Shown: positions 1 to 7,993, counted from the stretch's first letter. The stretch is 12,912 nt of DNA from an uncultured Eubacteriales bacterium (GCA_902477055.1 CABSFY010000068.1:1-12912); one strand, 5' to 3'. A program made the numbers and translations. The notes: a model not told the origin generated them from the letters alone.

Positions 1-1
1 C

Positions 2-271
2 GTGGTACAGCTCGTGCCAGTGCCGCAGCCTTCTTCTCTGCTCAAACGTTGCGTACCCGAGCGCGATCAGCTCCTTGCCGCGCTCCTCAATCACATACAG
101 CATCAGATACCGCAGCGCCTTGGTCACGTTGTCGCTCCTGTCCTCCTGCGCGTCCTTTCGGCTGTCCTTATGCTTGCGCCAATACAGCACATACGCCCCG
201 ACCGCCGTCAGCCCCGCGCCGAGGACCGTCCCCCCGGCGGCAATCAGTGCCACTAAAACCGTCTCACTCAT
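2..271 (-). CDS. Small phage membrane protein, holin-like (partial, C-terminus off the left edge)
   Basis: This reading frame stays open from an ATG at 271 to the left edge, giving 90 codons without a stop. Its ATG overlaps the TGA of the gene before it, so the two are probably translationally coupled. Residues about 4-28 form one hydrophobic, glycine- and alanine-rich segment (TVLVALIAAGGTVLGAGLTA). A strongly charged stretch (WRKHKDSRKDAQEDRSD) and an amphipathic helix follow, ending in RRRLRHWHELYH at the window edge. Small Firmicutes phage proteins often have this plan, one N-terminal membrane helix and a C-terminal region with a histidine-rich HELYH-type motif; they are usually annotated as holin-like or of unknown function. 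A recognised r1t holin is present elsewhere (7710-7910), so a lysis role is not certain. Confidence is high for the gene and low for the function. Confidence 0.6.
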   Translation of the reverse strand, partial: MSETVLVALIAAGGTVLGAGLTAVGAYVLYWRKHKDSRKDAQEDRSDNVTKALRYLMLYVIEERGKELIALGYATFEQRRRLRHWHELYH

Positions 272-788
272 TGGCGACCTCCACGACCAGATTGACCTTC
301 TTTATCACGTCATACGGCGCATCCGGCGTAATCTCGACTTCCCCGTTCGCCGTGACCGTGACATCCTTCGACGGCTGCACCGCGAGGTCGGCTTCCTGCT
401 TCGTTCCGTTTACCGTAAGCCATGTCAGCAAATCACCAGTCGGCGCGGCGGTAAAGGTCAGCTTACGGTAGGCCTCATTCTGCCACGAAAAAACAGCTTG
501 TATGTTGCCCGTAGCGACCGTTGTGCTGTCATAAACCAAGGCGGGACCGTTTTTCGCAATACTTTGAAACGTCGTCCCGTTAGATACAAACTCAGCAGAA
601 AACGAGAGACCCGACGGCATCGTGAAGGTTTTTCCCAGCACCCACGTTTCGCTGGTGGAGCCGCCGCTCTCGGTGTTCTCAACGACGATATCCCCCTCGC
701 AGTACTTCCCGGCAGTGTTCAGCGTCTTTGTTCCGGTCGCCGCCAGCGCGGCGATCTCGCTTCCCTTATACTTGATCGATACGCTCAT
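264..788 (-). CDS. Phage structural/tail accessory protein, 174 aa
   Basis: The start chosen is the ATG at 788, preceded by GGAGGTG. It overlaps the TGA of the upstream tail protein as ATGA. A start 12 codons further upstream is possible but has no better binding site. The N-terminus (IKYKGSEIAAL, then GTKTLNTAGKYCEGDIVVEN) and the C-terminus (VTVTANGEVEITPDAPYDVIKKVNLVVEV) resemble repeat segments of tail-associated proteins in Clostridia phages. Between them lies a beta-rich domain of about 90 residues containing FTFTAAPTGDLLTWLTVNGTK-like strands. There is no membrane segment and no catalytic motif. Sitting directly after the appendage gene, it is probably a virion surface or tail-tip component. 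That role is inferred from position and composition. Confidence 0.65.
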   Translation of the reverse strand: MSVSIKYKGSEIAALAATGTKTLNTAGKYCEGDIVVENTESGGSTSETWVLGKTFTMPSGLSFSAEFVSNGTTFQSIAKNGPALVYDSTTVATGNIQAVFSWQNEAYRKLTFTAAPTGDLLTWLTVNGTKQEADLAVQPSKDVTVTANGEVEITPDAPYDVIKKVNLVVEVANE

Positions 789-2647
789 GATACACCTCCG
801 TCGTAGGTCGGCAGGCTGGCCCACTTGGCGACCCCCCTGCTATCAGCCGTCAAGAACTTCCCGGCATTCGACGCTTCCCGCTCCGGTAACATTGGCATTT
901 TCCTTGTCGAGTAGTCCGTCCACGTGGTCGTATAGTTTTCGTTAGTGACCTTAACGCGGTAGAAGGACAACTCTTCGTCTCCGTCCACATACTGGATTTC
1001 CGTCGTAGCGAATTCGATCCAATCTTCCTCTGACGCGGAAAGCCCGGTGCTGACAATATGTGTGCGGCTTACCGGCATCATCACCGGCCCTACATTATTC
1101 AATTTGTCAGTATACTCACACAAGATTGAATGTCCTCTGCGATACGCCTGGATAATACTTGGCCATTTTTCATCTGCCGTGAACGTGCCGTCAGCGTTTC
1201 GCACTAACGAAATCACAAAAGTCGCCGGCGGGAATGCATCCTTATTATTGGCAATGGCAAAGGAACCGTCGCTGCCGATGTTCAATAGCAGACTCTCCGT
1301 TTCTCCTGGGGTTCCAACGCGGTAAACGTAAAATTGGAAATCGGAGCCTCCTTCAATTTGTATATAACTCACCATCCGGTCGTTCCCGCTAACTGTGCTT
1401 GGGTATATCGTAACGTAATACAGGAGGCTGTTTTCTTCCTCGCGGACGACATACTGTCCCTGTGCGACACGATATTCCGTCGTACTCGCAACGCCGTTGA
1501 CGACCTTCGCCATCGTTGCCCAACTTTCAACAAACTCCGCCCCACTGGCCACATAATCCGCCGTCATGTCCAGCGGCTTGCCAATCGCCAGCCCATCCAG
1601 CGCCGCCTTGACATTCGCCACCGTGTCAGACCCGACATTGCCGGAATAGGCCACGCTTTCTGCCGAAAGCGGAACCTGCGTCAGCGACCATGCATTTACC
1701 GGCGGTGTGCTTGCCGCGCTGTAGCTCAGCGTCGCGACTGCAAGCCTCGAATCTCTTACCCATGCAGCAAACGAAGCGACCATGCCGCCCAAGAACCGTA
1801 CCAGCGGCAGCAGCCAGTAAATCCCCCCGGAGGTATCCACCTTCAGAAGCACCTGCTTCCCGGCGCTGTACGCCGCCGAGATTTCCGGGAACGTCGCCGC
1901 GCTGCTCAGCGTTTCGCCGGAGAGCGTGGCAGAAAACACCGCCACATCCTTCTTCGCATTCAGCGCGTCCAGCGCTGCGTCCACATCCTGCACCGCCGTT
2001 CCGTCGATGGTCCCAGAATACGCGATGCTCTCCGCATTGACGTGCTTCGAAAATTCTTGCCAAACGTCTTTGTCTGTTACTTGCAGCCACACCAATTGAT
2101 AATCGTCCTGCTCAACTTCTGTGTATTTCACGAAGTTGATTGCGGATTCTGACTCATAACCAATCGGCAGCCACATCGTACCGGCCCCGTTATCGTAAAC
2201 GCAGAGCAGTCCCTTCCCGGCATCATACGCCGCCTTGAGCTGCGCGAAGGTCTTGCCCGCAGTAAACGTCCCGTTTGCATTCTTCGTTACGGCAAACGTC
2301 ACCGTACTCTTTGCATTCTTCAGTGCCCCCAGCGCCGTCTCGACATCCTCCACCTGCGTCCCATCAATGGTCGCCTCGTAATCAATGTCGCTCGCGTCCA
2401 GCAGGATATCCTCGCTCAGTGCCTTCCACGCCACCGTCCGCGTTTTCGGCACGGCGCCGAGCGCATCCAGCGTGATCGCGCCGTCCAGCGCCGGTATCAG
2501 CACCTCGTTCAGAAACCTCTTAATGGCCTCCGGCCCCTTGTCGAACTCGGCCTTGAGCTGATCCGCCGTCAGCCCGTTGACCGCGTTCGGTCTTGTGTCA
2601 AGCTGCGAAATGTTGTTCACAGCCGTTGTCATTTTCGGTAAGCTCAT
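785..2647 (-). CDS. Repeat-built tail fibre / appendage (receptor-binding candidate), 620 aa
   Basis: The ATG at 2647 directly follows the TAA of the portal gene, and GGAGGG in the portal gene's last codons is its binding site. Residues 1-55 (NAVNGLTADQLKAEFDKGPEAIKRFLNEVLIPAL) match the N-terminal, probably virion-attaching, segment common in Firmicutes phage appendage proteins. Module A (IxYxGTIDGTxVxDVxxALxAL) occurs at about 88-110, 207-229 and, diverged, 331-353. Module B (TxNxxGTFTAxxTFxxLxxAYxAGKxLLCxY) occurs at about 117-152, 236-271 and 477-513. The C-terminus (RKMPMLPEREASNAGKFLTA, then VAKWASLP) resembles fibre tips. Most of the rest is predicted beta strand with Ser/Thr/Gly linkers. 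A role in adsorption fits the domain style and the place after the portal, but no host receptor can be named from sequence alone. Confidence 0.75.
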   Translation of the reverse strand: MSLPKMTTAVNNISQLDTRPNAVNGLTADQLKAEFDKGPEAIKRFLNEVLIPALDGAITLDALGAVPKTRTVAWKALSEDILLDASDIDYEATIDGTQVEDVETALGALKNAKSTVTFAVTKNANGTFTAGKTFAQLKAAYDAGKGLLCVYDNGAGTMWLPIGYESESAINFVKYTEVEQDDYQLVWLQVTDKDVWQEFSKHVNAESIAYSGTIDGTAVQDVDAALDALNAKKDVAVFSATLSGETLSSAATFPEISAAYSAGKQVLLKVDTSGGIYWLLPLVRFLGGMVASFAAWVRDSRLAVATLSYSAASTPPVNAWSLTQVPLSAESVAYSGNVGSDTVANVKAALDGLAIGKPLDMTADYVASGAEFVESWATMAKVVNGVASTTEYRVAQGQYVVREEENSLLYYVTIYPSTVSGNDRMVSYIQIEGGSDFQFYVYRVGTPGETESLLLNIGSDGSFAIANNKDAFPPATFVISLVRNADGTFTADEKWPSIIQAYRRGHSILCEYTDKLNNVGPVMMPVSRTHIVSTGLSASEEDWIEFATTEIQYVDGDEELSFYRVKVTNENYTTTWTDYSTRKMPMLPEREASNAGKFLTADSRGVAKWASLPTYDGGVS

Positions 2648-4333
2648 TTACGTCCCTCCATTGGCGATTGCCCGTTGTAATGCGCCGTTGCCGGCGCCGG
2701 GGCGAATCGGTAAGTCTTCCGGAGCCTGCTCCGGCTGCATCGGCGCCATCGGCGCCATCTGCGCCATGGTCTGCTGCTGCTTTGCCCAGTCCAGCAGCTC
2801 CTGCCGCTTGGAAACATACCCGCTCGGCACGCGCTCCAGATACTCCACCAGCCCGATCTTGCCCTGCATCAGCAGATTGTCCAGCGTCTGCATCGATGCG
2901 ATCTCCGACCAGTACGACGACGCGCCAACGTCCGTCCGTACCGCCGTCGGGAAGTCCTTCAGCGTAGAGAAATCAAACTCCTGCATAAACGTCATGTCGT
3001 CCAGCGGAATCCCGAACGGCTGCTCCGCCGCGTCCTCCAAGCCCTTCAGCTCCACGACCCGCGTGCCGTAGAACGCCCGCATCTGGTCAAGGTAGATTTT
3101 GCACAGATCCTCGATGGATTGATAAAGATTCTGCTTCGTCAGCTCCAAGGGCGTGTTCGCCGCGCGCTGCAATGCAACGATAGCTGACGTATTGTCGGGC
3201 CTTGCATCGCCCATCGCAACATCGGATGCCCCCAGGAAATTCTGCGTGTAGTCAATGGCCAGCTCGATAAACTGTGCAATCTGCGGCGAAATCTGCGCCG
3301 GATCCATAATCTTCGCAATGTTCGTCACGTCGCCGCCGTTGACGGCAATCGCCGCGCCTACGCGGGAATCCCAGCCACCGGGCAGCCGTGTTTTGTCGTA
3401 GATGATCTTCGGATACGCCGTTGTCATCAGGGAGATCATCGTCATTGCAAACAGGCGGTTGATGAACACCTGATTCGGGATCAGCCCCGTAATGGAAGCC
3501 TGCCCGTGCATGGAATCCTGAATGTAGTCCCAGCACAGCCACGTCACCGGATACAGCGTCAGCTTGGTGTCCGTGTCCTTGGAGATCACCACGTCGTGAG
3601 TGCATTCGAATTTGTGGATGCGCTTGGTCTCCCGGTCGCGCCACAGATACAGCAGCGTCGTCACGCGCCGGTCGTTCAGGCTGTCCATCTCGGAATAGAA
3701 GCTGTCCTCGTCCGGCTTGATGGTTTCAATCTCTGCCTCCGAGCAGCCGTTTTCCTCTGCCATCCACTGCACATCCTCCAGCGGCAGGCGGCGGGAGAAG
3801 ATGATATACGGCTGACTCTGCACGTCGCGGGAATTCGGGTTGCCAAAGTGGACGCGCGTGTTTTCGATGATCTCCGTCACGATCTCGCCGGGCACGTCCT
3901 GCCCGTTGGGAACGTCCGTGTCAAAGTAGGTGTAGGTGCAGCTGTCGCCGTCCACCGCTGCGTTTCTTGCGTACACGCGCAGCAGCGCGGGGATCTTGTT
4001 CCGCTCGAACACCATGGAAAGCTGGTCGTTCACCATCGCCGCGATCCGCTCAAGCTCCAGCTTGCTGCGATCCTTCGTCGCCACCAGCGGCGTCACGCGC
4101 GCGGCAATATTGTCGCTTGTGATCGTTGCCACTTGGAACATCGTCACGCGCTTCATGAAGTTGAATACCGGTGTCGGCAGTCCGTTCGCCTGCACGCCGG
4201 ACCACTGATCCCCAACGAAGAACTTCTCGTTCTCCTGTACCGTGTCGTAAAGCCCGAGCTGCTGCTTGAACTCCACGCCGCGGTTATATTTCTTCCAGAC
4301 GGATTCTACCGTCGGCTTCTTATTCTTCGTCAT
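2648..4333 (-). CDS. Phage portal protein, P22-like, 561 aa
   Basis: Portal proteins form the dodecameric ring at one vertex of the head through which DNA is packaged and ejected. The start is the ATG at 4333, about 9 bases after GGAGG and 14 bases inside the end of the preceding gene. Visible family marks are PTPVFNFMKRVTMFQVATI (about 53-71), HGQASITGLIPNQVFINRLFA (about 276-296), GASDVAMGD followed by NTSAIVALQRAANTP (368-394), and a long helical tract with SIEDLCKIYLDQMRAFYG, equivalent to the stem and wing. The C-terminus is a Met/Pro/Gln-rich tail (about 528-561) that is probably disordered. The length is within the usual range (500-700). It lies after the capsid gene, the reverse of P22 and most siphophages. 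The function is well supported by recognisable motifs. Confidence 0.88.
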   Translation of the reverse strand: MTKNKKPTVESVWKKYNRGVEFKQQLGLYDTVQENEKFFVGDQWSGVQANGLPTPVFNFMKRVTMFQVATITSDNIAARVTPLVATKDRSKLELERIAAMVNDQLSMVFERNKIPALLRVYARNAAVDGDSCTYTYFDTDVPNGQDVPGEIVTEIIENTRVHFGNPNSRDVQSQPYIIFSRRLPLEDVQWMAEENGCSEAEIETIKPDEDSFYSEMDSLNDRRVTTLLYLWRDRETKRIHKFECTHDVVISKDTDTKLTLYPVTWLCWDYIQDSMHGQASITGLIPNQVFINRLFAMTMISLMTTAYPKIIYDKTRLPGGWDSRVGAAIAVNGGDVTNIAKIMDPAQISPQIAQFIELAIDYTQNFLGASDVAMGDARPDNTSAIVALQRAANTPLELTKQNLYQSIEDLCKIYLDQMRAFYGTRVVELKGLEDAAEQPFGIPLDDMTFMQEFDFSTLKDFPTAVRTDVGASSYWSEIASMQTLDNLLMQGKIGLVEYLERVPSGYVSKRQELLDWAKQQQTMAQMAPMAPMQPEQAPEDLPIRPGAGNGALQRAIANGGT

Positions 4334-4709
4334 CGTCCGTCACCTCCGGTTTCCGCTGCCTGCCGTGGTAGGACAGGATGTTATACACGCCCGCATTGAA
4401 CGCATCGATCTGCTCCTTTGCCTTGCGGGCGGTGGAATCGTCCGGCAAAATCGCCTCGTCCACCTGCTTGTGCAGCGTTTCAACCTCTTTGCGCAGCGCA
4501 ACGACCTCCTCCCGCAGCCCGTCCAGCTCGGTCGATTCCTCCAGCCTTCCGATGCGGTCGTCGTAGGCCGTTTCCAGCTCCAGCAGCTGCTGCGTTACGT
4601 CGGCGTTCTGCCGCCGCTGCACCAGCTCCAGTCTGTTCAGCTTCCCCGCGAGATAGACAATTGCCAGAAGCAGCAGCCCCATCACGCATAAAAGAATGTT
4701 GATTGCCAT
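4320..4709 (-). CDS. Membrane-anchored coiled-coil protein between capsid and portal genes, 129 aa
   Basis: The start is the ATG at 4709 with GAGGTG upstream. Its last 14 bases overlap the start of the portal gene. Residues 4-21 (NILLCVMGLLLLAIVYLAG) are one clear membrane helix. They are followed by about 70 residues of heptad-like charged helix (VTQQLLELETAYDDRIGRLE, then LREEVVALRKEVETLHKQVDEA) and an acidic tail TDDDEE. No cleavage site is evident, so it should stay anchored in the membrane with the coiled coil on one side. I do not recognise a named family. Lying between capsid and portal, it could be an assembly factor that brings procapsid or portal to the membrane, an ejection protein, or a spanin-like or superinfection factor. 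All of these are guesses from layout. Confidence 0.7.
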   Translation of the reverse strand: MAINILLCVMGLLLLAIVYLAGKLNRLELVQRRQNADVTQQLLELETAYDDRIGRLEESTELDGLREEVVALRKEVETLHKQVDEAILPDDSTARKAKEQIDAFNAGVYNILSYHGRQRKPEVTDDDEE

Positions 4710-4727
4710 AATTCACCTCATTTGGAA

Positions 4728-4753
4728 ATAGCCCCGGATTGCTCCGGGGCTAT
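4728..4753 (-). terminator. 11-bp hairpin after the capsid gene, probable attenuator
   Basis: ATAGCCCCGGA at 4728-4738 and TCCGGGGCTAT at 4743-4753 are perfectly complementary with a TTGC loop. The hairpin starts 5 bases after the capsid stop codon on the minus strand and is followed by ATTTCC, a weak U-tract. Partial terminators or 3'-protecting hairpins right after major capsid genes are common. They let capsid mRNA exceed that of downstream genes. Confidence 0.6.
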
Positions 4754-4758
4754 CAGAT

Positions 4759-5832
4759 TTAAGAGTTCTTCGCTTCCGCAACGCCGGACTGGAACATGCC
4801 GTTCTTCTTCGCTGCCGCGCGAACGGTCGCGCCGGCGGCAATGGTCGGCTTGCTCTCAGCGTTGTAGACCAGCGCGTGCTTGCTGTAGCGCGGGTCGCCG
4901 CCGTCGGTGGTATACACGATCGTCGCGCCGCTGGTCGTGCTGGCCATCGTCGCCACGTTCGACGCGAAGGTGATTGTCGGGGTCGCAACCGCCGTGCCGC
5001 TCTTGACCTTGAGTGCGATACCCTCAGCCTTCGTGCCGCGCACGAACGCGTCGTAAATGACGCGCATCTCGACCACGTCGCCGTCAATGCCGCGCTGCTC
5101 GGTCAGCACGCGCAGCTTCTGGAGCTTCACGGGGCTGATGGCAGCGCCCTTGTAGACCTCCATGAGATACACGCCGGCCGGCATCCAGGAGGGCGGGACA
5201 CACTTGACCGCAACCTTGCCGAACAGCGTGCCGACGGTCTTCTTGCCCAGCGCCTTGATGAGCAGCGCGTCGGCCTTCTGGAACTCGTCGGAAAGCAGGA
5301 ACAGCTTGTAGTACGTGGACGGCACGTAGAAGAAGCGGCCTTCCTCAGGAACGCCGGCATCGTCCATCGCGATATCCATGCCGAGCATCGTCTCGATGAT
5401 GTTGCTCTTGGTCGGAGCGGCGGTCATTTCCTCCACCACGCCGGCACCGTCCGCCCACTTCTGGATGCGGTACTTGTCGATCATCGGGGTGTAGACCTGA
5501 CGCCACTGCTCCTTCAGGGTCTGGCCGGCCTGCTTCTGGTTGTACTGTTCCTTCTGGTTGCCTTCGTCGATCGACCACGTGGACGACTTGTCCTGCGTCA
5601 TGACGAACTCCTGTTCGTAGTCGTCCAGCTCGTTGACGGTGCCGAAGCGGTTGTCGCCGCTGCGGACGTAGTCGTTGACCGGCGCAAGGCCGTTGTGGGA
5701 AACCGTCACGGATTTCACGCCGTGGAATTCGACGTCCAGCTCCTTCGAGAAGCAAGCCTCCGTCACGGAATCATGTGCGAAGCGCGTTTCAATGCCCTTC
5801 GCGTAGTTGTGCTTCAGATTGATAACTGCCAT
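4759..5832 (-). CDS. Major capsid protein with C-terminal chitobiase/Ig-like domain, 357 aa
   Basis: The start is the ATG at 5832 with AAGGAG 8 bases upstream. The gene follows the scaffold gene and precedes a hairpin, as expected for a highly expressed capsid gene. Residues 1-275 match a Firmicutes phage capsid family believed to have the HK97 fold: VKSVTVSHNGLAPVNDYVRS, then RFGTVNELDDYEQEFVMTQDKSSTWSIDEGN, GQTLKEQWRQVYTPMIDKYR, PEEGRFFYVPSTYYKLFL and VEMRVIYDAFV. A short linker leads to residues about 283-354 (PTITFA, then GATIVYTTDGGDPRYS, then AAGATVRAAAKKNGMFQSG). That part has the strand pattern and the YTTDGxDP motif of CHB_HEX_C-type Ig-like domains, which are surface-exposed add-ons. 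The capsid call is strong, and the added domain is probable. Confidence 0.85.
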   Translation of the reverse strand: MAVINLKHNYAKGIETRFAHDSVTEACFSKELDVEFHGVKSVTVSHNGLAPVNDYVRSGDNRFGTVNELDDYEQEFVMTQDKSSTWSIDEGNQKEQYNQKQAGQTLKEQWRQVYTPMIDKYRIQKWADGAGVVEEMTAAPTKSNIIETMLGMDIAMDDAGVPEEGRFFYVPSTYYKLFLLSDEFQKADALLIKALGKKTVGTLFGKVAVKCVPPSWMPAGVYLMEVYKGAAISPVKLQKLRVLTEQRGIDGDVVEMRVIYDAFVRGTKAEGIALKVKSGTAVATPTITFASNVATMASTTSGATIVYTTDGGDPRYSKHALVYNAESKPTIAAGATVRAAAKKNGMFQSGVAEAKNS

Positions 5833-5888
5833 AAATCATTCTCCTTCGTCTTATCCCGCCGCAGCGGGTACAAACAAAGGGCATGGCA

Positions 5889-6767
5889 TCAGTCGTCCGA
5901 GAGAAGCGCCGCCAGCAGCGGGTCGCGCTTGCCCAACACACTGCCGGAGCTTATCTGGCTGCCGGTCGTGCGCCGTTTGTTGCTGGCCTTCTGCTTATCG
6001 GCTTCGATCTGCTTGCGCAGCGCAGCGTTGTCCGCTTCCAGCTTTCGCCGCTGCATCTTCTCATAGGCGCGGGTCAGGTTCCCCGTCGCCTTGAGGTCGT
6101 CGCCAAGCTCTTTGAGCAGCGCCTCGTCGACCTTCACGTCCGGATATTCCTTCTGGAAAGCCTCAAGGTCAGCCTGTGCCTTCCGTTTGCCCTCGTCCTG
6201 CTCGGTCTGCCGCTGCGCATTGGCAGCTAACTGCCGCTCCAGACGAGCCGCGCGGATTTTCTCCCGCGCAAGGTCTGCGCTGTCGCCCTTGCCGATCAGT
6301 TCGCTGACCCGCAGATCGTCCAGCACGTCGTTCAGGCTGGTCTTGCCCGATTCCTTCAGATAGGCCGTCAGCTCCTCGATCTGTGCCTCATGCTCGGCCT
6401 TAAACGCCCGCAGCGCATCGGCTTCCTCGCGTAAGGCGTGAAGCGCTTGCTTCGTGCGGTCGTAATCCATGCCCTTTTGTGCATATCGGATGACTTCCTC
6501 TCTGGTCAGCTCCTTGGTTTCGTCGAGCCACTTCACGGGGAATTTCTCTCCGTCGTCCGCAGCACCGTCATCGCCCTGCGGCTCCCCGCCGTCGTCCTCT
6601 TCGCCCTCGTCGCCGTCCTCGTCAGCGCCGTCGTCCTCTGCGCTGTCGTCCGCTTCGTCCTCCCCGTCGTCCGGCTCGTCGCCGTCTTCCAGGTCATCCG
6701 TGTCTTCCAATTCTTCGGTCTCAGACAAATCAATGTCTCTCTCGTTGTCGTCAGCTACGTAGAACAT
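5889..6767 (-). CDS. Capsid scaffold protein, 292 aa
   Basis: The start is the ATG at 6767 with AAGGAG upstream. Residues about 8-73 are extremely acidic and made almost only of D, E and G, a feature of scaffolds in this phage group. Next come FPVKWLDETKELTREEVIRY and AQKGMDYDRTKQAL, a recurring motif in Firmicutes scaffold proteins. A long coiled coil follows (about 105-260, LRAFKAEHEAQIEELTAYLK and later RKLEADNAALRKQIEADKQK). The basic C-terminus with KRRTTGSQISSGSVLGKRDP ends in LLAALLSDD and probably binds the capsid protein. The protein would direct procapsid assembly and then leave the head. It lies directly before the capsid gene, and no protease gene accompanies it in the window. Confidence 0.8.
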   Translation of the reverse strand: MFYVADDNERDIDLSETEELEDTDDLEDGDEPDDGEDEADDSAEDDGADEDGDEGEEDDGGEPQGDDGAADDGEKFPVKWLDETKELTREEVIRYAQKGMDYDRTKQALHALREEADALRAFKAEHEAQIEELTAYLKESGKTSLNDVLDDLRVSELIGKGDSADLAREKIRAARLERQLAANAQRQTEQDEGKRKAQADLEAFQKEYPDVKVDEALLKELGDDLKATGNLTRAYEKMQRRKLEADNAALRKQIEADKQKASNKRRTTGSQISSGSVLGKRDPLLAALLSDD

Positions 6768-6840
6768 GTGTTCTCCTTCCCCCGCTATGGTCGGCGGGTG
6801 ATAAATTCAACAGGTATGGTCGCCTGTCATTTACAAATTT

Positions 6841-6895
6841 GCCTCTCGCACAAGAGGCCCTTCCTCCCCGTAGGGCGGGCTGCCCTCAGCCCGCC
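6841..6895. repeat. Two hairpins between endolysin and scaffold genes
   Basis: GCCTCT and AGAGGC (6841-6858) form a 6-bp stem. GGCGGGCTG and CAGCCCGCC (6874-6895) form a perfect 9-bp stem with a CCCT loop. Neither is followed by a T-run, so they are weak terminator candidates. The second looks like the GC-rich palindromic intergenic repeats (REP-like) of Ruminococcaceae genomes, which is an inference from appearance only. Confidence 0.45.
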
Positions 6896-6914
6896 ACCCA
6901 CGGCCCCACGATTC

Positions 6915-7706
6915 TTACTTGCCCCTGCAGCAGCCCACGGATTCGGCGTAGCGCTTATTGATAATCAGCATCCGGATCATGTCCTCGGTCAAATTTAGGT
7001 TGCCGTTCTCGTCGCCGCGCAGCGCATTGGCATCCACCAGCTCCTGGATTTCAGGCTGTGCCCACGCGGGCATCTCGTCGACCTTCTGATAGCGAACCAT
7101 ATTTTCCTCCTCCATTTTCTCCGCGACATCCGCGCGGAATTTGTCCATTGTGTAGCCTGTGTTGAGCGCGTCCCACAGATGCTCCGGGTCGCCGTGGTTG
7201 CTGCCGAGACCTCTTGCGTGGCACTCCTTGTGCGATAGAATCACGCCGTCCTCCAGCGGATTCCAGCCGTTTTCTGCGCAGAGCTGCGCAAACAGCTCCA
7301 CCGCCACACCATAGGTCGCCTTGACAAACGCGGTCGCCTTGGCGTAGTCGTTGATGTGTACCTTGTAGCCGTTCTTCGCGTCATACCAGATGCAATCCGG
7401 CTCCGTCATTTCAACGCCGATATGCGTGTTGTTTGCACTGCCGCCGACGTGCCATGCCCGGTAGTTCCACGGCATCGTCTGCACCACCAGCCCGTCCGCC
7501 TGCAAAACGGCATGGACGGATGCCTCTGCGGTGCCCTTATCAAAATTGTTTGCAATCAGCTGCGCCGACGGCTGCTGCACGCCGATGCTGTGCAGGACGG
7601 CACCCTTCGCGCCGTACTTTTGAAAATCGGTATACCGGTAATCCTGCTGCACCTGATTGGCATAGTAGCTCGGATTCTTGGTGATAAACCGCTGAATGAT
7701 CTCCAT
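6915..7706 (-). CDS. Endolysin: N-acetylmuramoyl-L-alanine amidase (Amidase_2), 263 aa
   Basis: This enzyme cuts the bond between N-acetylmuramic acid and L-alanine in peptidoglycan at the end of infection. The start is the ATG at 7706; its AAGGAGGCG binding site is formed by the last codons of the holin gene, so the two are tightly coupled. The Amidase_2 fold spans about residues 28-180: GAVLHSIG with zinc ligand His39, YRAWHVGG (about 82-89), NTHIGVEM with Glu99, and ILSHKECHARGLGSNHGDPEHLW with likely ligands His159 and Asp173. A charged linker (about 183-205) leads to a C-terminal segment, MPAWAQPEIQELVDANALRG then LNLTEDMIRML, like the wall-binding tails of Clostridia phage lysins. No signal peptide is seen, in keeping with release through the holin next to it. 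Confidence 0.9.
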   Translation of the reverse strand: MEIIQRFITKNPSYYANQVQQDYRYTDFQKYGAKGAVLHSIGVQQPSAQLIANNFDKGTAEASVHAVLQADGLVVQTMPWNYRAWHVGGSANNTHIGVEMTEPDCIWYDAKNGYKVHINDYAKATAFVKATYGVAVELFAQLCAENGWNPLEDGVILSHKECHARGLGSNHGDPEHLWDALNTGYTMDKFRADVAEKMEEENMVRYQKVDEMPAWAQPEIQELVDANALRGDENGNLNLTEDMIRMLIINKRYAESVGCCRGK

Positions 7707-7709
7707 CGG

Positions 7710-7910
7710 TTACGCCTCCTTGCATTCCGGCAGACCGGCAACGCTCGTCAGCAAACTCACCACGCCGGCAAGGCCCGCAGCCGATACCACCGTCAGCCAA
7801 TTGACTTCCGAGATCAACGCGCTCGCTCCGATCACGCCGACCGCCGTCTGCGCCACGGTTTTGATCGCTCGCACCGCCGCAGCCTTCGCCCATTTCTTCC
7901 AGTTCTTCAT
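7710..7910 (-). CDS. Holin, r1t-like family, 66 aa
   Basis: Holins make lesions in the cytoplasmic membrane that let the endolysin out. The start chosen is the ATG at 7910 (MKNWKKWAKAAAVRAIKTVA). An upstream AAAGG lies about 11 bases away, with a GGAG closer. The longer open frame extending to 8021 runs into noncoding sequence and is less likely. After a basic amphipathic N-terminus come two hydrophobic stretches, TAVGVIGASALI (about 25-36) and LTVVSAAGLAGVVSLLTSVAGLP (about 41-62), separated by SEVNW. The pattern W(K)xxxxRAxxTxxQTxxG...VxWLxxxSxAxxAxxxSLLTS is that of the lactococcal phage r1t holin group, whose usual length is 65-80 residues. The endolysin gene follows immediately, which completes a lysis cassette. 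Confidence 0.78.
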   Translation of the reverse strand: MKNWKKWAKAAAVRAIKTVAQTAVGVIGASALISEVNWLTVVSAAGLAGVVSLLTSVAGLPECKEA

Positions 7911-7993
7911 GTCGCTCCATCCTTTCCGGCTTCCGCCTGTCGTTTTTGCAAGCCGCCTATTTGTGAGACCCCGGCGGCAGGGGACGATCAAAA

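Noticed and set aside
3506..4399. Plus-strand open frame opposite the portal gene (297 codons)
   Set aside because: It is a shadow of the portal gene. Its composition is not protein-like and the portal motifs on the other strand are unmistakable.
4876..6066. Long open frame on the plus strand opposite the capsid and scaffold genes (396 codons)
   Set aside because: It has no ribosome binding site and a histidine/arginine/valine-skewed composition. It is antisense to two genes with clear family motifs and good binding sites, and results from GC-rich third codon positions.
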